NCBI RefSeq assembly: GCF_004359195.1
Contig: NZ_CP037954.1
Coordinates: 868,001-932,000 of the forward strand
Reading direction: 5' to 3'
Source: Chryseobacterium salivictor
GTDB taxonomy: Bacteria > Bacteroidota > Bacteroidia > Flavobacteriales > Weeksellaceae
DNA length: 64,000 nt
Position 1 is the first letter of the stretch; every line of letters begins with the position of its first letter. Below, in pieces: positions 27,478-37,000 of this stretch. Made by a program: the position numbers and the translations under genes. The notes below the pieces were generated by a model. The model was not told the DNA's origin. It saw only the letters and a list, made by a program, of their open reading frames with translations, and searched no databases.

Positions 27478-28164
27478 ATGAAGAAAAGAGTTTTGTTTTA
27501 TTGTGCTGCTGTGTTCACTACATTATCAATGCAGTCTTGCGTAACCAATTATGTAGTTTCTACACCAACGACTTACGCTAATGAATACAAATCGAATGCC
27601 AAACTAGCAGCGATAGACAATAAGAAACTGGCACTAGCAAAAGAACAATTATTAAGCAGCTTTAAGGATGAGCAATTGGTAGCATCTAAAAACTTAGAAG
27701 CTATTGTGAAGAACGAAGAAATTGCAAAAGCAGTTCGGTTCTCACAAAAGATAGATGATATCCTAACTGAAGCAGAAACCTATTTAGGAACTCCGTATCG
27801 ATACGGTGGGATGACCAGAAAAGGAATTGACTGTTCCGCTTTCGTTCTATCGGTTTTCGGTGCAACTGCAGGCATGAGCTTGCCTAGAGTAGCAGCCTCC
27901 CAAGCACAGGAAGGAGAGAAAGTAGAAAAAAGCAACCTTCAGAAAGGAGACTTGGTATTCTTTTCACATGGTAGAGGTAGAATTTCACATGTAGGAATCG
28001 TGGAAAATGTAACAGAAAATGGCACAGTCAAATTCATTCACGCCGCAACGTCCAAAGGAGTAATGATTTCTTCGCTCGATGATTCTTATTGGGGACCCAA
28101 ATTCAGATTTGCCAAAAGAATATTATCACAAGACGATTTCAACAGCAACATCGCAAATAATTAA
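27478..28164 (+). CDS. NlpC/P60 (C40) cell-wall hydrolase lipoprotein
   Basis: 228 residues. Lipobox LSMQSC puts the lipidated Cys at 21. After a helical linker, the NlpC/P60 domain (about 95-215) carries the catalytic triad: Cys119 in GIDCSAFV, His171 in ISHVGIV and His188 in FIHAA. Expected to cut D-Glu-diaminopimelate bonds in peptidoglycan stem peptides from the periplasm. Single gene with its own terminator. Confidence 0.92.
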   Translation: MKKRVLFYCAAVFTTLSMQSCVTNYVVSTPTTYANEYKSNAKLAAIDNKKLALAKEQLLSSFKDEQLVASKNLEAIVKNEEIAKAVRFSQKIDDILTEAETYLGTPYRYGGMTRKGIDCSAFVLSVFGATAGMSLPRVAASQAQEGEKVEKSNLQKGDLVFFSHGRGRISHVGIVENVTENGTVKFIHAATSKGVMISSLDDSYWGPKFRFAKRILSQDDFNSNIANN

Positions 28165-28187
28165 AAATAGATAATTGATTTTTTAAG

Positions 28188-28217
28188 AAAACCACCTTTT
28201 TAGGGTGGTTTTCTTAT
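28188..28217 (+). terminator. Terminator after the NlpC/P60 gene
   Basis: AAAACCACC / GGGTGGTTTT stem with a TTTTTA loop, then CTTATTT. Confidence 0.8.
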
Positions 28218-28220
28218 TTC

Positions 28221-28345
28221 TTAGGAGCAACGGAGGTGTCGCTTCTTACCCATCCCAACCCGCAGTCCGCTGTATCCTCCATTGCTGTCACGAATTCATG
28301 GGATAGCGCTCCCATCGGGGCTAGAATAACTGGTGGGACTCATAT
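28221..28345. repeat. GC-rich intergenic repeat, copy 2
   Basis: Much richer in G+C than the flanks. AGCAACGGAGG (28226-28236) pairs with CCTCCATTGCT (28276-28286) apart from one C-A mismatch, and ATGGGA / TCCCAT form a second small hairpin near 28298-28315, followed by CGGGGCTAG. Follows a terminator directly, like copy 1. Looks like a dispersed structured repeat; no coding potential. Confidence 0.45.
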
Positions 28346-28880
28346 TCAAATGATTTCTGAACGGGAATTTTTTTAGCAACAACCGTCAGCAAAAAAAATG
28401 AAATGCGTATCTGTAATTAGTAATAGTAAAGATTTTTTCTGCTATTTTCTAAGTGTAAAGTCTTTGGGTCTTTAAAAAAACCAGAAAAAGCATATTATAA
28501 ATAAAATCTTCGACGAGATTAAAAAATTTTATTTGTGATTTTAAGACAGATATACATTAAAAGAAAAATGTTCTCGATCAATTTCAAAACCGTTCATTTC
28601 CAAACAATAACAGAAATATACAGTTCAGGCTTTTAATAAATATTTAATTATAGAAAAATAGATATAGTATCTGGCTGATTTTAAGCGGCTGCTCAGATTT
28701 AATACTATTCTTCTGCTCTTTAAAATCTTAATATTTAAAAAAGGTCATATGAATAGAAAATTTTATATTTCCCCAGCGGTCTTTTCTTTCTGCAATAAAA
28801 TAAAAATCAATCAGGAATTTAAAATAAATTTAAACCTTTTCTAAAGGCAATAGAAACCTCTTTAATTTTGCAAATTGCAA
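28346..28880. other. AT-rich gene-free stretch
   Basis: About 535 bases between repeat copy 2 and the end of rodA. Stops in every frame, no tRNA-like or strongly folded element that I can recognise. May hold remnants too decayed to name. Confidence 0.5.
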
Positions 28881-30110
28881 TTAAACCAAACTGTTTCGGT
28901 CCGTGTAATTTAGTTTAAAGAAAATAAAGGTCAACATCGAAAATGCCAGCAAAGAGCTCCCACCATAACTGAAAAACGGCAGCGGAATCCCCACCGTTGG
29001 GAAAAGCCCCATCACCATTCCCAGATTGATCGAAAAGTGCATCAGCAGTATAGAAGCGAAACAATAACCAAAAACCCGGTTAAAGGTAGATTTCTGCTTC
29101 TCTGACAGATAATAAATTCTTCCTATAAACACAGAATAAACGATCACAAGCATTGCGCTGCCAAAAAAGCCCCACTCTTCGCCAACGGTACAGAAAATAT
29201 AATCTGTGCTTTGCTCTGGAACAAATTTCCCTTGCGTTACAGAACCTTCACGGTAACCTTTACCGAAAAATCCGCCTGAACCAATCGCAGTTTTCGAATA
29301 AAGTAAATTATATCCGGACGTATCCCGAAAAGCTCTTTCACCTTTGTATAAAACTTCTATCCTTTCTCTTTGGTGTTTGGGCATTTTCTCTAAAATAGAG
29401 GGAGCTCCGTATGCTAATCCACAAAGAATTCCGACGCCACCAATGATTGCCGCTACGGACAATACATTCCAATGAATTTTATAAGAATTTAAAAAGAGAA
29501 CAATGGCGGTTATTACAACTATGGCGGCCACCACATAAATAGGATCAATGGCAAGCGCGACCAGAAAAACAGCAGCGAAAATCAGTCCCACACCGAAAAC
29601 CCATCCCGACATTCCTTCCCGAAATAAGGCGATGAAAAAAGCGGTGAAAACCAATAAGGAACCCACATCTGGGATTGCCAGAACCACCACAGCCGGAACT
29701 CCTATAATTGCTAAAGAAGTCCAGAGGGATTTCTTATATTTTAAATTAAAATCAGGACCGGAGACATAGTTGGCCAACATTAAAGCAGTACCTATTTTTG
29801 AAAACTCCACAGGCTGCAAACTCAACGCGCCAAATTTGTACCAGTTTTTCTGTCCCAAAATTTCTGTCCCAAAAGGGAATAGACCAATGAGCAAAAGAAT
29901 ACCGCCGATATAGATGATGCCAGACATATTCTCGAAGAACTTTGCTCTCGTCGTAAATATTATGAGCCCCACAAAAACAGACACTCCAAGCCAAACAGCT
30001 TGTCTTGTTCCGCTCGCAGGTTCCACACTGTAAATATTTGCTACAGCAAAACCGCACAGCAGAAAATAAAGAGAAAGTCCTAATTTATCAATACCCTGTG
30101 CCCACTTCAT
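28881..30110 (-). CDS. rodA: RodA, SEDS peptidoglycan polymerase of the elongasome
   Basis: 409-residue polytopic inner-membrane glycosyltransferase with about ten helices. Seen: WLGVSVFVGLIIF, the long periplasmic loop with RIEVLYKGERAFRDTSGYNL, GSGGFFGKGYREGSVTQGKF, and the C-terminal VGIPLPFFSYGGSSLLA signature of FtsW/RodA/SpoVE. Its ATG overlaps the PBP2 stop as ATGA (30107-30110). Being last in the mre cluster identifies it as RodA rather than FtsW. Confidence 0.95.
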   Translation of the reverse strand: MKWAQGIDKLGLSLYFLLCGFAVANIYSVEPASGTRQAVWLGVSVFVGLIIFTTRAKFFENMSGIIYIGGILLLIGLFPFGTEILGQKNWYKFGALSLQPVEFSKIGTALMLANYVSGPDFNLKYKKSLWTSLAIIGVPAVVVLAIPDVGSLLVFTAFFIALFREGMSGWVFGVGLIFAAVFLVALAIDPIYVVAAIVVITAIVLFLNSYKIHWNVLSVAAIIGGVGILCGLAYGAPSILEKMPKHQRERIEVLYKGERAFRDTSGYNLLYSKTAIGSGGFFGKGYREGSVTQGKFVPEQSTDYIFCTVGEEWGFFGSAMLVIVYSVFIGRIYYLSEKQKSTFNRVFGYCFASILLMHFSINLGMVMGLFPTVGIPLPFFSYGGSSLLAFSMLTFIFFKLNYTDRNSLV

Positions 30111-32122
30111 CTTTTTGCGCTGTTTTTTAATTTCTGTACAATAGAATCCCTCTTATAAAGCAGTTGTTTTTTCTGTTCAGTATCTTTGGTGATTCTCAGG
30201 CGATCCTCAACTTTTTTCAGATTTACGGAATCTTTATTCGGTTCTTTATAAAGCCCTTTTCTTTTAAGCTCTACATCCCACTGTCTTTTGTACTCGGGCA
30301 TAAAACTCGCATTCACTAATTTTTTATAAAGGTGTTCCCGTTTTAAATCTCCGGTTAAATACTTCTCTGCTATGACTGCAGCTGCAGGACCTGCCCATGT
30401 TCCGCCGAAGCCAGCATGCTCCATAACAGCAGCAATTACAATTTTAGGATGATCTGCAGGAGCTGCCAAAACAAATATTGAATTGTCTTTTCCCTGAGGA
30501 ACCTGTGCGGTTCCTGTTTTCGCCAGCATCGTAAAATCATTGGATTTTAAACTTCTGGCTGTTCCGTGCAGCACCACGGCTTCCATTCCTTTCATAATCG
30601 GATCGAAATATTTCGGATCTACCAATGTTTTATGTTTTACTTTAAATCTTGGATCCGGATTGGGTTTTCCGTCAATTGCCTTTACAATATGGGGCGTAAA
30701 ATACCAGCCGCGATTAACAATTGCCGCCACAGAATTCGCCATTTGCAGTGGAGTTAACAAAACATCACCCTGTCCCATACCATTAAAAATAGAACCATTC
30801 ATGGTGTAGGCCGAACTCCAGTCTTTTTTGCCACCACTTCTTTTCTGGTAAAATTCACCGGTCGGAATTCTTCCTTTAGAACCTACCGCCAAGTCATTAT
30901 TAAGGAATTCCCCGACACCGAAACTGCTCATTATTTTTTTCCACTCATTCACTCCCCTCGTTGGATCGCCTGGATATTTATTCATAATGGCAATAAAAGC
31001 ATACGAAAAATAACAGTTACTTGAGACCTGAATAGCCGGGATTAATGGATCAGCTCCACCATGACCTTTCACGCGTAAACCCCTATAATTAAACCCGCCT
31101 CCACACGGAAAAACCGTATTTTCATCCATCACTCCCATTTGCATAGCAGCGGCAGCAGTAAGCAATTTAAAAGTAGATCCCGGCGGATAAGCTGCCTGAA
31201 GAGACCTGTCAAAGGTGGGCCGGTTATTATAAACCGTATCCATTTGTAAACGGTACAGGTTTTTTGTTTTTTCAGAACCCGAAAAAAGATTCGGATCAAT
31301 ATCCGGACCCGTGGCCAGCACCAAAATCTCGCCGTTGCTGGGATCAATTGCCACAATTGCACCTTGCTTATTGACGAGCATTTCTTCTGCCATACGTTGC
31401 AAATCGTAATCAATCGTCAGCTTGATGTCTTTACCTGTAATGACCTCTTTGTCTAAGGCTCCATTTTTATAAGAACCGATATTCCGCAAACGGATATCTT
31501 TTTGGATATACTGAATGCCCTTTACGCCACGAAGTTCATTCTCATAAGATTTTTCAATTCCCGTTTTCCCGATGAAATCTCCCGGAAGATAATACACAGA
31601 ATCTTTTTTCAGCTCTCTTTCATTGACTTCATTCGTGTACCCCAAAAGGTTTCCGGACGTAGAAACTTCATATTGCCGCTGAGGCCTTGACACGATACTG
31701 AATGCCGGATATTTGAAAATGATTTCCTGTATTCTTGCAATTTCCTCACGACTTAGATTTTTCATAAAAGTCATCGGCGTTAATTTCGAAAAATATTTTT
31801 CCTTCTTAATAGCATTGATATTTTTGATGAAATCAGCTTTGCTGATTCTCACCAAATTACAAAAATCGATGGTATCGAAGTCCGGTTTTAATAATGCCGC
31901 CGTAAAAGAGATTTCATAAGCCGGCTGATTTCCTACCAGTATTTTTCCGTTCCGATCAAATATGACGCCACGCTGGGGAATAATGTATTCGGTTTTTATC
32001 GAAGTATTAGCAGCGTTCAGCGCATATCGGTCTGTGAATAACTGCAAATAAGCAAGCCTTGCTATAAAAATTATAGCAATTAAAGATAAAACAACGGAGA
32101 TTTTTAAAAATTGCGGTTTCAG
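30107..32122 (-). CDS. mrdA: Penicillin-binding protein 2, elongasome transpeptidase (CTG start)
   Basis: Class B PBP and partner of RodA. Motifs, numbered from the CTG: STFK 316-319, SSN 367-369, KTGT 535-538. The first usual start codon in frame is TTG at 32047, which would leave no anchor. The same frame is open upstream and encodes FLKISVVLSLIAIIFIARLA, a perfect membrane segment. The only sensible start is CTG at 32122, overlapping the mreD stop as CTGA, while both neighbouring junctions use ATGA. That yields 671 residues. No ATG, GTG or TTG exists between the in-frame TAA upstream and 32047. The dimerisation domain (about 50-230) is normal. Identity very secure; start about 0.8. Confidence 0.93.
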   Translation of the reverse strand: MKPQFLKISVVLSLIAIIFIARLAYLQLFTDRYALNAANTSIKTEYIIPQRGVIFDRNGKILVGNQPAYEISFTAALLKPDFDTIDFCNLVRISKADFIKNINAIKKEKYFSKLTPMTFMKNLSREEIARIQEIIFKYPAFSIVSRPQRQYEVSTSGNLLGYTNEVNERELKKDSVYYLPGDFIGKTGIEKSYENELRGVKGIQYIQKDIRLRNIGSYKNGALDKEVITGKDIKLTIDYDLQRMAEEMLVNKQGAIVAIDPSNGEILVLATGPDIDPNLFSGSEKTKNLYRLQMDTVYNNRPTFDRSLQAAYPPGSTFKLLTAAAAMQMGVMDENTVFPCGGGFNYRGLRVKGHGGADPLIPAIQVSSNCYFSYAFIAIMNKYPGDPTRGVNEWKKIMSSFGVGEFLNNDLAVGSKGRIPTGEFYQKRSGGKKDWSSAYTMNGSIFNGMGQGDVLLTPLQMANSVAAIVNRGWYFTPHIVKAIDGKPNPDPRFKVKHKTLVDPKYFDPIMKGMEAVVLHGTARSLKSNDFTMLAKTGTAQVPQGKDNSIFVLAAPADHPKIVIAAVMEHAGFGGTWAGPAAAVIAEKYLTGDLKREHLYKKLVNASFMPEYKRQWDVELKRKGLYKEPNKDSVNLKKVEDRLRITKDTEQKKQLLYKRDSIVQKLKNSAKR

Positions 32123-32625
32123 ACTTTTTGTTTGATTTTAAATGCTAAAGCATAAATAATGATAAAGATAAATGAAATCCCACTCGTTGCCAAAACATTA
32201 AGGAAGATATCGAAAAATCTACTGAATTTAAAGATTTCAATATATTGAACAAGTGCCTGATGAATAAAGATACTCATAAAGACAAAAAGAAAAAACTGAG
32301 ACCACTGCAAAGAGTGGAAAGAGAAGAAATCTGTAGAAGTATCCGTAGAAGTTCTGAAAATAAGGGTTCTAAAATAAGCAATGACCGTTGTCGCAAACGC
32401 ATTGATTCCCCAAGTGTACAAAAAGGCATCAATTCCTAATCCCAAAATAAAACTCAACAGCAAAAACTGGTATTTATTTCGAAAGAAAGGATAAAACATA
32501 ACGAACACCGGATATATAACAGGCGTATATTTTCCAAAAAGGGTGATACGGTTAAGCACAAAAATTTGTAATGCGATGAGCAAAACAATAATCAAAATAT
32601 CTGTAAAAAGCGTTCTACTTATCAT
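32119..32625 (-). CDS. mreD: Rod shape-determining protein MreD
   Basis: 168-residue integral membrane protein with about five helices (LIIVLLIALQIFVLN, LSFILGLGIDAFLYTWGINA). Short, hydrophobic and between mreC and PBP2, as MreD is in most bacteria. Overlaps mreC by ATGA (32622-32625) and PBP2 by CTGA (32119-32122). Confidence 0.92.
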   Translation of the reverse strand: MISRTLFTDILIIVLLIALQIFVLNRITLFGKYTPVIYPVFVMFYPFFRNKYQFLLLSFILGLGIDAFLYTWGINAFATTVIAYFRTLIFRTSTDTSTDFFSFHSLQWSQFFLFVFMSIFIHQALVQYIEIFKFSRFFDIFLNVLATSGISFIFIIIYALAFKIKQKV

Positions 32626-33473
32626 TTCTCTCTTTTTATTGTCGCTTGCAAAGTATCTTCAATTTTACGGACTTCTGCTTTTTTCAGGTTTTTAACTACG
32701 TATATTTTGTTGAGCTTTCCCATTTTTTCACTCAGTTCCACCGAGATATCCCAGAAGCCTGTTTTACTATCTACTTCATAACCGGCAATTTTACCAACCA
32801 TAATACCTTGCGGGAAAATAGCAGATTTACCGTCCGTTACAATCGTATCGCCAACCTGAAGCGGAACATATTTTGGTATATCCGACAGATGCATAATTCT
32901 GGAATCATCTCCCCGCCAGGTGAGTGTTCCGAAATAACCAGATTTTTTGAGCGACGCATTGATTTTAATTTTATTCAAACTTAAAATCGATTGTACCAAA
33001 GAAAAGGAATCAGTAGTATTAATGACAATTCCGGCAATTCCCCCGGGCGCCATAACACCCATTTTGGGCATCACTCCATCTCTTTTTCCGCGGTTAATGG
33101 TAAAGTAATTGTCTTTTCGGTTGATGCTGTTAAATACGATTTCGCCATCGACAAAAGTATAAATTTGTCCACCTCCGACGGTGTCGTGCACTTTACGGAA
33201 TTCAGGATTAGTTGCTGCATCTTTGCCGTAAAGCTGCATCATTAAACTTTTATTTTGTGCAATCAGCTGATCATTGGTTTGTTTCAGTTTCAGGTAAGAA
33301 GCCCCTTCATCGATATATCCAGAAACCCAGGAATTAAAGGCAGCAGATTGCCCTGCAATCCACGACTGTTGCATTGAGTTTCTACTGAAAATCAATACCA
33401 CAGCTATGAGTTGCAGAAATATAAAGAAGACGAATAAACCGTTCTTCGAAAATAATCTCAGCAAAAATCCCAT
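32622..33473 (-). CDS. mreC: Rod shape-determining protein MreC
   Basis: 283 residues: short cytoplasmic tail, one helix about 10-28, a coiled coil about 60-80 (YLKLKQTNDQLIAQNKSLM), then the beta-barrel periplasmic domain with GVMPKMGVMAPGGIAG and the IFPQGIMVGKI motif. Scaffolds the elongasome by contacting PBP2. 28 bases downstream of mreB. Confidence 0.95.
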   Translation of the reverse strand: MGFLLRLFSKNGLFVFFIFLQLIAVVLIFSRNSMQQSWIAGQSAAFNSWVSGYIDEGASYLKLKQTNDQLIAQNKSLMMQLYGKDAATNPEFRKVHDTVGGGQIYTFVDGEIVFNSINRKDNYFTINRGKRDGVMPKMGVMAPGGIAGIVINTTDSFSLVQSILSLNKIKINASLKKSGYFGTLTWRGDDSRIMHLSDIPKYVPLQVGDTIVTDGKSAIFPQGIMVGKIAGYEVDSKTGFWDISVELSEKMGKLNKIYVVKNLKKAEVRKIEDTLQATIKREK

Positions 33474-33501
33474 CTGTTTAGTTTCGTGAAAAAACGATTA
33501 A

Positions 33502-34527
33502 TTACTTAATTAAGAAGTTGAATTTATCCATGTTTTTCAAGGCGATTCCGGTTCCCCGAACTACAGCTCTTAACGGATCTTCGGCAACAAAAACAGGCAA
33601 GCCGGTTTTCTTATGAAGTCTGTCTGCAAGGCCTCTTAACAAAGCACCACCTCCGGCAAGATAAATTCCGGTTTTGTAGATATCAGCGGCCAATTCCGGC
33701 GGAGTCAGTGAAAGGGTTTCCATTACGGCATCCTCAATTCTAACAATCGATTTGTCCAGAGCCCGCGCGATTTCTTTGTAGTTCACCATGATTTCTTTTG
33801 GCTTACCGGTAATTAAATCACGGCCTTGAACCGGAATATCTTCAATATCAACATCAAGATCTTCAACGGCAGAACCCACTTCGATTTTTATTCTTTCGGC
33901 AGTTCTTTCACCAATATATAAATTGTGATGCGTTCTTAAATAATAGGCGATATCATTGGTAAATACATCTCCGGCAATTTTCACAGATTTATCACAAACG
34001 ATCCCTCCAAGAGCCACAACAGCGATTTCGGTCGTACCACCACCTATGTCGATGATCATATTCCCTTCTGGTTTCTGCACATCGATTCCTACACCGATTG
34101 CTGCGGCCATTGGTTCATAGATCAAACGGACTTCTTTCGCATTTACTTTCTGGGCAGAATCTCTTACCGCCCGTTTTTCTACCTCGGTAATTCCGGACGG
34201 AATACAGATTACGATCTTTAAAGTCGGCTGAAAAAGTTTTCCTTTGATACCGGGAATTTGTTTGATGAATTCTTTGATCATGTGCTCAGAAGCATGGAAA
34301 TCAGCGATTACGCCATCTTTCAAAGGCCTGATGGTTTTGATGTCTTCATGCGTTTTCCCCTGCATGTGTTTTGCTTTCTCCCCAACTGCAATTGGTTTTC
34401 CTGTCGAACGCTCGATTGCAACAATCGATGGTTGATCTACTACAATTTTATTATTGTGTATAATTAGTGTGTTCGCAGTTCCTAAATCAATCGCAATGTC
34501 TTGCGTGAACATATCAAATAACCCCAT
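33502..34527 (-). CDS. mreB: Actin-like cell-shape protein MreB
   Basis: 341 residues of the bacterial actin fold: MGLFDMFTQDIAIDLGTANT (amphipathic tip plus phosphate 1), IVICIPSGITEVEKRA, IDIGGGTTEIAVVALGG (phosphate 2) and YLAGGGALLRGL (adenosine site). Forms membrane filaments that guide wall synthesis. First gene of mreBCD-PBP2-rodA; a TATCTTTG box at 34553-34560 precedes it. Confidence 0.97.
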   Translation of the reverse strand: MGLFDMFTQDIAIDLGTANTLIIHNNKIVVDQPSIVAIERSTGKPIAVGEKAKHMQGKTHEDIKTIRPLKDGVIADFHASEHMIKEFIKQIPGIKGKLFQPTLKIVICIPSGITEVEKRAVRDSAQKVNAKEVRLIYEPMAAAIGVGIDVQKPEGNMIIDIGGGTTEIAVVALGGIVCDKSVKIAGDVFTNDIAYYLRTHHNLYIGERTAERIKIEVGSAVEDLDVDIEDIPVQGRDLITGKPKEIMVNYKEIARALDKSIVRIEDAVMETLSLTPPELAADIYKTGIYLAGGGALLRGLADRLHKKTGLPVFVAEDPLRAVVRGTGIALKNMDKFNFLIK

Positions 34528-34552
34528 TTTTATGCTAAATTTTTAAAGTGTA

Positions 34553-34560
34553 CAAAGATA
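34553..34560 (-). promoter_or_regulatory. Candidate -7 box for the mre cluster
   Basis: Minus strand TATCTTTG, 26 bases upstream of the mreB ATG. No clear TTTG -33 is visible. Confidence 0.45.
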
Positions 34561-34758
34561 TAGATTTAGAACCGTTCTAAAAATTAGATCGCCCCTAATT
34601 TTGGTTAAAATTTTATTAAAATTTCTGTATTTTATATAGATAACTTTTTAATTACCATAATATTTCATTTCTGAAAAAAAATAGTCTCAAGAATCGGGAT
34701 ATAGATTTTAGTGATAATCTTCATATCTGATATCCTTCACCAATTCAATTTAAAACCT

Positions 34759-34766
34759 TAAATTTG
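34759..34766 (+). promoter_or_regulatory. Candidate -7 box for hemA
   Basis: TAAATTTG followed by C only 11 bases before the hemA ATG, which would make a very short or leaderless transcript. No matching -33 TTTG, so moderate support. Confidence 0.35.
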
Positions 34767-34776
34767 CGATTGCTCT

Positions 34777-36051
34777 ATGACTAAGGATAATAACATTCAC
34801 CAGACTGCTAATTTTGCCGTTCTCAGCGTCAGTTTCGAAAAAGCTGATGCAGAAATACGGGGCAAATTTGCTTTCTTTGATGAGCATGTAAAATATTTCG
34901 TCAACCAAATTCATGATTTGAATTTGGGAGATGCTTTTGTGGTTTCTACTTGCAACAGAACCGAAATTTATACGACCACTCAAAATTATCTTCTGATTGC
35001 AGAATTGTACTGTAAAATCGTAGGCGTAAGCATCACCGATTTTATGAAATATGTAAATATTCTGAAACGGGAAGAAGCCCTTAATCATCTATTTCGGGTA
35101 GCAGCAGGTTTAGAGAGCCAGATTATTGGTGATTTCGAAATCATTGGGCAAATCAAAAATGCCTATCACCGGTTTAAAAAAGAAAAGAAAAATTCCAATC
35201 CTTTTCTAGAGAGATCGATCAATTCTGCCATCCAGATTTCCAAAAGAATTAAGAACGAAACAGGAATTTCTAATGGAGCAGCCTCCGTTTCCTATGCTGC
35301 AGTTCATTATATCCTGAAAAATCAAATCCAAATTTCCGATAAGAACATTCTGCTTCTCGGGGTGGGAGAAATTGGGCAGAACACCGTGGAAAATCTGGTA
35401 AAGCATGTTTATAAACCCAATGTGAAAATTGCAAACAGAACTGCAGAAAAAGCAGAAAAAATTGCCGAGAAATACAAAATCCCCCATATCGAATTCGACC
35501 AGCTACAGGACGAGTTGACCAAAACAGACATTTTGATTGTCGCCACCGGAGCACAGCATCCGATTATTAATAAATCGCATTTCCCCAATGGCAAAGAAAC
35601 TTTGATTATCGACCTTTCGATCCCAAACAATGTGGAGAAAAATGTTACAGAGAACGAAAATGTAAGTTTAGTCGATATCGATCAGCTGTCCCTTCATATT
35701 AATGAAACCATGGTTCAGCGTCAAAAAGAAATTCCAAAAGCGGAAGAAATCATCAAAGAAATGTCTAAGGATTTTCTGGAGTGGGAAAAGAAAAGAAAAC
35801 TGGCGCCCAACATCCATCATTTCAAAGCCATGTTGAAGAATATGGAGCGGAATGAAATGCATAAAATTCACAAAAAACATCATTATGTGGAGGTAGATGA
35901 TATGCAGCTTTCAGAAAAAATGATTCAGAAAATCACCAACCGTTTCGCAAAATACATCATCGATAATCCCTGGAAGGCCGATGAAATCAGTAAATTAATG
36001 CACGAGATTTTAGTAGAACAACCAAATAAAGAGTTCAATGAGAAGCATTAA
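34777..36051 (+). CDS. hemA: Glutamyl-tRNA reductase
   Basis: First committed step of C5 tetrapyrrole synthesis: glutamyl-tRNA to glutamate-1-semialdehyde with NADPH. 424 residues. Catalytic Cys in VVSTCNRTEIY, LFRVAAGLESQIIGDFEI, then the Rossmann motif LLLGVGEIGQNTVENL and VATGAQHPIINK, and a C-terminal dimerisation helix region. Overlaps hemC by 14 bases. Confidence 0.96.
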   Translation: MTKDNNIHQTANFAVLSVSFEKADAEIRGKFAFFDEHVKYFVNQIHDLNLGDAFVVSTCNRTEIYTTTQNYLLIAELYCKIVGVSITDFMKYVNILKREEALNHLFRVAAGLESQIIGDFEIIGQIKNAYHRFKKEKKNSNPFLERSINSAIQISKRIKNETGISNGAASVSYAAVHYILKNQIQISDKNILLLGVGEIGQNTVENLVKHVYKPNVKIANRTAEKAEKIAEKYKIPHIEFDQLQDELTKTDILIVATGAQHPIINKSHFPNGKETLIIDLSIPNNVEKNVTENENVSLVDIDQLSLHINETMVQRQKEIPKAEEIIKEMSKDFLEWEKKRKLAPNIHHFKAMLKNMERNEMHKIHKKHHYVEVDDMQLSEKMIQKITNRFAKYIIDNPWKADEISKLMHEILVEQPNKEFNEKH

Positions 36052-36952
36052 AATAGGCACAAGAAACTCGCCGCTCGCATTGTGGCAAGCAAGAGAAGTT
36101 GCCAGAAATCTGCAAAATAACAATTACAAAACCGATATCACTCCGATTGTTTCGACCGGAGATAAAAACCTTACCGAACCTCTTTATGCAATGGGGATCA
36201 CCGGAGTTTTTACTAAAGATTTGGATATTGCTTTATTAAATAATGAAGTGGACATTGCCGTGCACTCTCTGAAAGATATTCCGACTCAGCTTCCTCATAA
36301 TATAGAGATTGTCGCTGTATTGAAACGCGATTTTCCACAAGATGTTCTGGTAAGAAAATCGACTTCCAAAAATAAAGAACTGCATGAGTTGAAAATTGCC
36401 ACCAGCAGTTTAAGACGCCGCGCGTTCTGGGCAAAATATTTTCCGGAAACCGAGTTTTGTGATATCCGCGGAAATGTACAGACCCGTCTCCAGAAATTAG
36501 AAGATCAGGATTTCGATGCGACTTTGTTTTCATTAGCAGCAATTGAAAGAATGAATTTAGCAGTAGATTATGAGTTTCTTCCAATGATGATTTCTGCGCC
36601 GGCACAAGGTGTGGTTGCTGTAACCGCAAGAGCTGATGATCATGAAATCAAAGAATTATTCGAAAAAGTAAACCATCGGGAAACTCAGATTTGTATCGAC
36701 ATTGAAAGGAATTTCTTACGAACTCTGGAAGGAGGTTGTACCGCACCAATTGGTGCTTTTGCAGAAATCAATGACAAAGATGAAGTGAGATTTGTCGGCA
36801 GACTGTGTTCATTAGACGGTAAAAAATGCATGGAAATCGATGAAATTTTCACCTGGAATGATCAGGAAAATTTTGGAGAAAAATTAGCTCATATCATTTT
36901 AAAAGACGGCGGAAGAGAATTGATGCAGGAGATTAAACTGCACCTTCAATAA
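36038..36952 (+). CDS. hemC: Hydroxymethylbilane synthase
   Basis: Polymerises four porphobilinogens. 304 residues: RIGTRNSPLALWQA-like start (IGTRNSPLALWQA), VHSLKDIPTQLP with the conserved Asp, TSSLRRRAFW, and the cofactor Cys in EGGCTAPIGAF that binds dipyrromethane. Start ATG 36038 lies inside the end of hemA. Confidence 0.96.
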   Translation: MRSIKIGTRNSPLALWQAREVARNLQNNNYKTDITPIVSTGDKNLTEPLYAMGITGVFTKDLDIALLNNEVDIAVHSLKDIPTQLPHNIEIVAVLKRDFPQDVLVRKSTSKNKELHELKIATSSLRRRAFWAKYFPETEFCDIRGNVQTRLQKLEDQDFDATLFSLAAIERMNLAVDYEFLPMMISAPAQGVVAVTARADDHEIKELFEKVNHRETQICIDIERNFLRTLEGGCTAPIGAFAEINDKDEVRFVGRLCSLDGKKCMEIDEIFTWNDQENFGEKLAHIILKDGGRELMQEIKLHLQ

Positions 36953-37000
36953 AATCTGCAACAGTATTATATAATAGGAATTATTGATAATTTATTTGTA

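Noticed and set aside
28346..28880. Possible small RNA in the gene desert before rodA
   Set aside because: No hairpin with T-run, no promoter pair and no known RNA signature could be recognised by eye.
30107..32047. PBP2 as an N-terminally truncated, anchorless protein
   Set aside because: The missing anchor is encoded in frame just upstream and a CTGA overlap supplies a start, so truncation is unlikely.
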